Source of the DNA: Aureimonas sp. AU12
GTDB lineage: Bacteria; Pseudomonadota; Alphaproteobacteria; Rhizobiales; Rhizobiaceae
Assembly: GCF_001463705.1 (NCBI RefSeq)
Contig: NZ_BBWH01000033.1
Coordinates: 1 to 64,000, forward strand
Direction: 5' to 3'
Length of the DNA: 64,000 bases
Every line of letters starts with the position of its first letter. Positions within the stretch are counted from its first letter, which is position 1. Positions 61,405-64,000 of this stretch are shown in pieces. The notes beneath the pieces are model-generated. The model searched no databases, was not told where the DNA came from, and worked only from the letters and a program-made list of their open reading frames with translations. The translations under genes were made by a program, and so were the position numbers.

Positions 61405-61503
61405 GACGGGGGCGCTGCCTCCTCGACCCCATCCCAAGGGCGAGCCACGGGTCTCGCCCGTCCTGACGGACGGCCTGAAGCCCTTGGAACCCCACCTGTT
61501 GTT

Positions 61504-61544
61504 TCAGTCATGGGGGAGGGCCGGTGGCCCTCGCCCATGACTGA
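61504..61544. repeat. 41-nt near-perfect inverted repeat
   Basis: TCAGTCATGGG-g-GAGGGCC, a 3-nt loop, then GGCCCTC-g-CCCATGACTGA: 18 base pairs with one mismatch, no T tail. It could stop transcription after htpX with Rho, stabilise RNA, or be a mobile REP-type element. Confidence 0.75.
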
Positions 61545-61577
61545 CAAGAGAAAGCGGGGGCTCCGGGGCGTCAGGCC

Positions 61578-61619
61578 CCGGGCGGGGATCGGGGCGGCAG
61601 CCCCGCCATACCCCCCGCG
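61578..61619 (+). repeat. Dispersed GC-rich repeat, copy 2
   Basis: About 40 bp starting CCGGGCGGGG with the hairpin GGGGC-GGCA-GCCCC; a near-copy of 29692-29736. It lies between htpX and rsmB. Confidence 0.65.
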
Positions 61620-61661
61620 AACCTCTTGCATCCGCGCCCCCCGGCGGCCCATAGGTCGGGG

Positions 61662-63062
61662 ATGGAACCGCCGCGCAAGTCTCCCCGTCCGTCCCGTCCC
61701 GTGCCCGACCGGCCCCGCCATCACCGGGCGGAGGCGGAGCCCGACCGGCCGGGTCTGGCGGCGCGGCGGGCGGCGTCGCGTCTTCTGGCGGCGGTGATCG
61801 ACACGAAGACCTCGGCCGACGGCCTGACGGATCGCCGGCACGGGCATGCGGATTTCCTGAAGCTCGACACGCGCGACCAGGGGCTGGTGAAGGCGATACT
61901 GCTGACGAGCCTTCGCCATCGCGGGACGATCACGGCGATCGTCGAGGCGTGCCTCGACCGGCCGCTGCCGGGCAAGGCGGCGTCGCTGCGCCATATCCTG
62001 CACACGGGCGCGGCGCAGGTGCTCTTCCTCGACGTTCCGGATTCGGCGGCGGTGGATCTGGCGGTGGCGCAGGCCGCGAGCGACTCGCGCACCGAGCGCT
62101 TCGCCTCGCTGGTCAACGCCATCCTGCGGCGGATCGGGCGCGAGAAGGAGGCGATGCTCGCGCGCTTCGACGATCCGCAGCTCGACTGCCCGGACTGGCT
62201 CTTCGAGCGCCTGGTGGCGGGCTACGGGATGGAGCAGGCGCTGGCGATCGCGCAGATGCACCGGCTGCCGGCGCCGCTCGACATCACGGCCAAGGGCGAT
62301 CCGGCTGAGGTCGCGGCGCAGCTCGGCGGCACGGTACTGCCCTTCGGCACGGTGCGGCTCGGCGGGGGCGAGGGCGCGGTCTCCGAGATGCCGGGCTTCA
62401 CCGAGGGCACCTGGTGGGTGCAGGACGCGGCGGCCTCGCTGCCGGCCCGGCTCTTCGGCGACATCGCGGGGCTTCGGGTGGCCGATCTCTGCGCTGCGCC
62501 GGGCGGCAAGACGGCGCAGCTGGCGGCGATGGGCGCGAAGGTGACGGCGCTCGACATCTCGGCCTCGCGCATGCGGCGCCTTCGCGAAAACCTCGGCCGG
62601 CTGGGGCTGGAAGCGGAGTTCACGGTGACGGACCTCGCCGGGTTCGAGCCCGCCGAGCCCTTCGACGGCGTGCTGCTCGACGCGCCCTGCTCGTCCACCG
62701 GCACGATCCGGCGCCATCCCGACGTCGCCTATACGAAGGATCCCGGCGAGATCGCCAAGCTGGCGGGAGTGCAGGCGCGCATGCTGGCCAGCGCCGCCGA
62801 TCTCGTGAAGCCCGGCGGCCTCCTCGTCTTCTCCAACTGCTCGCTCGACCGCGAGGAGGGCGAGGAGATGGTGGCGGGCTTCCTGCGCGATCGCCCCGAT
62901 TTCGCGATCGAGCCGGTGCGACCGGACGAACTGCCGGGCCTCGAACAGGCGATCTCGGCCGAGGGCACGCTGCGCACCACGCCGGCCATGCTCGTTCGCG
63001 AGACGCCGGACGCCTCGGGGCTCGACGGCTTCTTCGCCGCGCGCCTGCGCAGGGCCGCCTGA
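61662..63062 (+). CDS. rsmB: 16S rRNA m5C967 methyltransferase RsmB-like
   Basis: A 466-residue SAM-dependent RNA cytosine methyltransferase. It has an N-terminal NusB-like region (about residues 25-150) and a catalytic domain with the SAM loop LCAAPGGKTAQLAAMGAKVT, LLDAPCSSTGTIRRHPDV (catalytic Cys) and VFSNCSLDREEGEEM (second Cys). The ATG at 61662 precedes a basic, Pro-rich N-terminus. It lies between htpX and a heparinase-like gene, the usual Rhizobiales order. Confidence 0.95.
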   Translation: MEPPRKSPRPSRPVPDRPRHHRAEAEPDRPGLAARRAASRLLAAVIDTKTSADGLTDRRHGHADFLKLDTRDQGLVKAILLTSLRHRGTITAIVEACLDRPLPGKAASLRHILHTGAAQVLFLDVPDSAAVDLAVAQAASDSRTERFASLVNAILRRIGREKEAMLARFDDPQLDCPDWLFERLVAGYGMEQALAIAQMHRLPAPLDITAKGDPAEVAAQLGGTVLPFGTVRLGGGEGAVSEMPGFTEGTWWVQDAAASLPARLFGDIAGLRVADLCAAPGGKTAQLAAMGAKVTALDISASRMRRLRENLGRLGLEAEFTVTDLAGFEPAEPFDGVLLDAPCSSTGTIRRHPDVAYTKDPGEIAKLAGVQARMLASAADLVKPGGLLVFSNCSLDREEGEEMVAGFLRDRPDFAIEPVRPDELPGLEQAISAEGTLRTTPAMLVRETPDASGLDGFFAARLRRAA

Positions 63063-63269
63063 GCGGGCGCCGGCTCGCGTCCGTCCGGTTTCGCACCAGC
63101 TTCGCGCCCGCCGATCCCGTTGGCGGGCGCCCGCCTTAAACCGCTGTTAACCCTGATCGGCAAAACTCCCCAAGTGATCTGAAGGGTGGCCGGAAAATCG
63201 TCCGGCGCCCGATCGAGGATCGGTGAAACGGCGGCGCCCACTCGGGGGCGAAGCCGGGGAGTGCTGGCC

Positions 63270-64000
63270 ATGACCGCAGGGTTTGTCGACGAGCCTCGTC
63301 TGGCGGGACTGATGCTGCGCGAGGCCGGACGACGGCTGCGCTCGGGCCTTCGCGCGGCCGGCCTGCCCGGGCTGCGGCTGGCGGCCCCGGCGAGCGAGGC
63401 CATCGTCGCGGTGCCGACGGACCTTCGCCGCGCCGATGCGGCGATCGCGCGGGCCTTCTATGTCGGCCATATCTGGCTGGCCGGGCATCTCGTCCATCTC
63501 GAGGGCCGCTCGCCCTTCCTCGTCACCGACGTGCCCGACGCCTTCGCCGCCGAGCTCAACAGCTTCGAATGGCTGCGCCACTTCACCGAGAGCGGCGACG
63601 CGCTGTCCTCGGAGCATGCGCGCACGCTGGTGGCCGACTGGCTGCGGCTGAAGCGTCGGCAACTGCCGCGCATCGCCTTCGACCACGAGACGTCGGCGCG
63701 CCGGGTGATCGCCTGGTATGCCCATGCGCCGATCCTGATGCGCCGGGCCGACGACGCCTTCGCGCGCCGCTTCGCCCGGGCGCTCGACGACGAGGTGCGC
63801 CGCCTCAAGCGCACCGCCAATGCCGCGCCGGACGGTCTGGCGCGGCTGCGCGTGCGCATGGCCATCGCCTTCGCCGCCGTGGCGCAGCCCGGCCGCACCT
63901 GCGGCGCCAAGGCCGCCGCGCGCCATCTCGGCGACGAGCTGGAGCGCCAGATCCATCCCGACGGCGGCCACATCTCGCGCAATCCCGCGACCCTGGTGGC
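63270..64000 (+). CDS. Heparinase II/III family protein (5' part)
   Basis: The first 243 residues of a gene that runs off the window, beginning MTAGFVDEPRLAGLMLREAG. The segments FYVGHIWLAGHLVH, LNSFEWLRHF and HPDGGHISRNPATLV are typical of the N-terminal alpha domain of the heparinase II/III-like family, which contains polysaccharide lyases. The neighbourhood rsmB-heparinase-(purH) is conserved in Rhizobiales. It likely acts in the envelope, but the substrate is unknown. Confidence 0.85.
   Translation, partial: MTAGFVDEPRLAGLMLREAGRRLRSGLRAAGLPGLRLAAPASEAIVAVPTDLRRADAAIARAFYVGHIWLAGHLVHLEGRSPFLVTDVPDAFAAELNSFEWLRHFTESGDALSSEHARTLVADWLRLKRRQLPRIAFDHETSARRVIAWYAHAPILMRRADDAFARRFARALDDEVRRLKRTANAAPDGLARLRVRMAIAFAAVAQPGRTCGAKAAARHLGDELERQIHPDGGHISRNPATLV

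Overview
The window is a high-GC segment of an alphaproteobacterial chromosome, most likely Hyphomicrobiales (Rhizobiales). This rests on gene content and order: maf-[origin]-hemE-hemJ-rho, mnmE/mnmG/rsmG/parA/parB, holA-lptE-leuS, secB-fxsA-timA-mltA-smr, and DUF1674/htpX/rsmB/heparinase. I infer an Aurantimonadaceae-like organism from the general flavour of the genes only; the sequence does not prove it. No rRNA, tRNA, transposase, integrase, phage gene or CRISPR array was recognised.

The centre of the window (about 26.4-27.2 kb) is very probably the chromosomal replication origin. The gap between maf and hemE, which are transcribed away from each other, has no convincing gene. It carries several near-consensus DnaA boxes, a CtrA-like TTAA-N7-TTGA site, perfect inverted and direct repeats, an AT-rich stretch and four GANTC methylation sites within 27 bp. 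Four parS-like ParB sites flank it (about 10.4, 21.3, 36.7 and 58.7 kb), and parA/parB lie 11-13 kb away. The window is therefore the origin/partition domain of the chromosome.

Left arm (0-26 kb): a LuxR-type regulator; hslU with a duplicated 3' tail and no hslV beside it; an SDR-DoxX/DUF2269 pair; a PAP2 membrane phosphatase; an MFS transporter; a class II amidotransferase and an Asp/Glu-type racemase divergent from an Lrp regulator; DUF1402; a sialyltransferase-like protein; an RND efflux pump with its adaptor; an overlapping timA-mltA-smr-xre run; fxsA; secB; a membrane acyltransferase; and the dnaQ, coaE, aroE, maf group.

Right arm (27-64 kb): hemE, hemJ, gntK, rho, ybaK-like, mnmE, an inserted opposite-strand Uma2 gene, mnmG, rsmG, parA, parB and a bidirectional terminator. 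Then follow minus-strand ilvD, an aldo/keto reductase, holA, lptE and leuS. After them come an HD-GYP phosphodiesterase, yggS, an AI-2E family permease, acs, a galactitol-type PTS (IIC-IIA-IIB), a small orphan transcription unit with a 25-codon ORF behind an exceptionally strong ribosome-binding site, an aldo/keto reductase divergent from its likely LysR regulator, cfa, a guanidine-II riboswitch with its Gdx/SugE exporter, a thermonuclease, DUF1674, htpX, rsmB and the start of a heparinase II/III gene.

Most genes are housekeeping. The best leads are the origin architecture with its parS constellation, the guanidine-II riboswitch, the small strong-RBS gene at 55.1 kb, the PTS operon (sugar PTS permeases are uncommon in this group) with a possibly sequestered RBS, the 33-bp dyad repeats ending the racemase gene, and the duplicated hslU tail.
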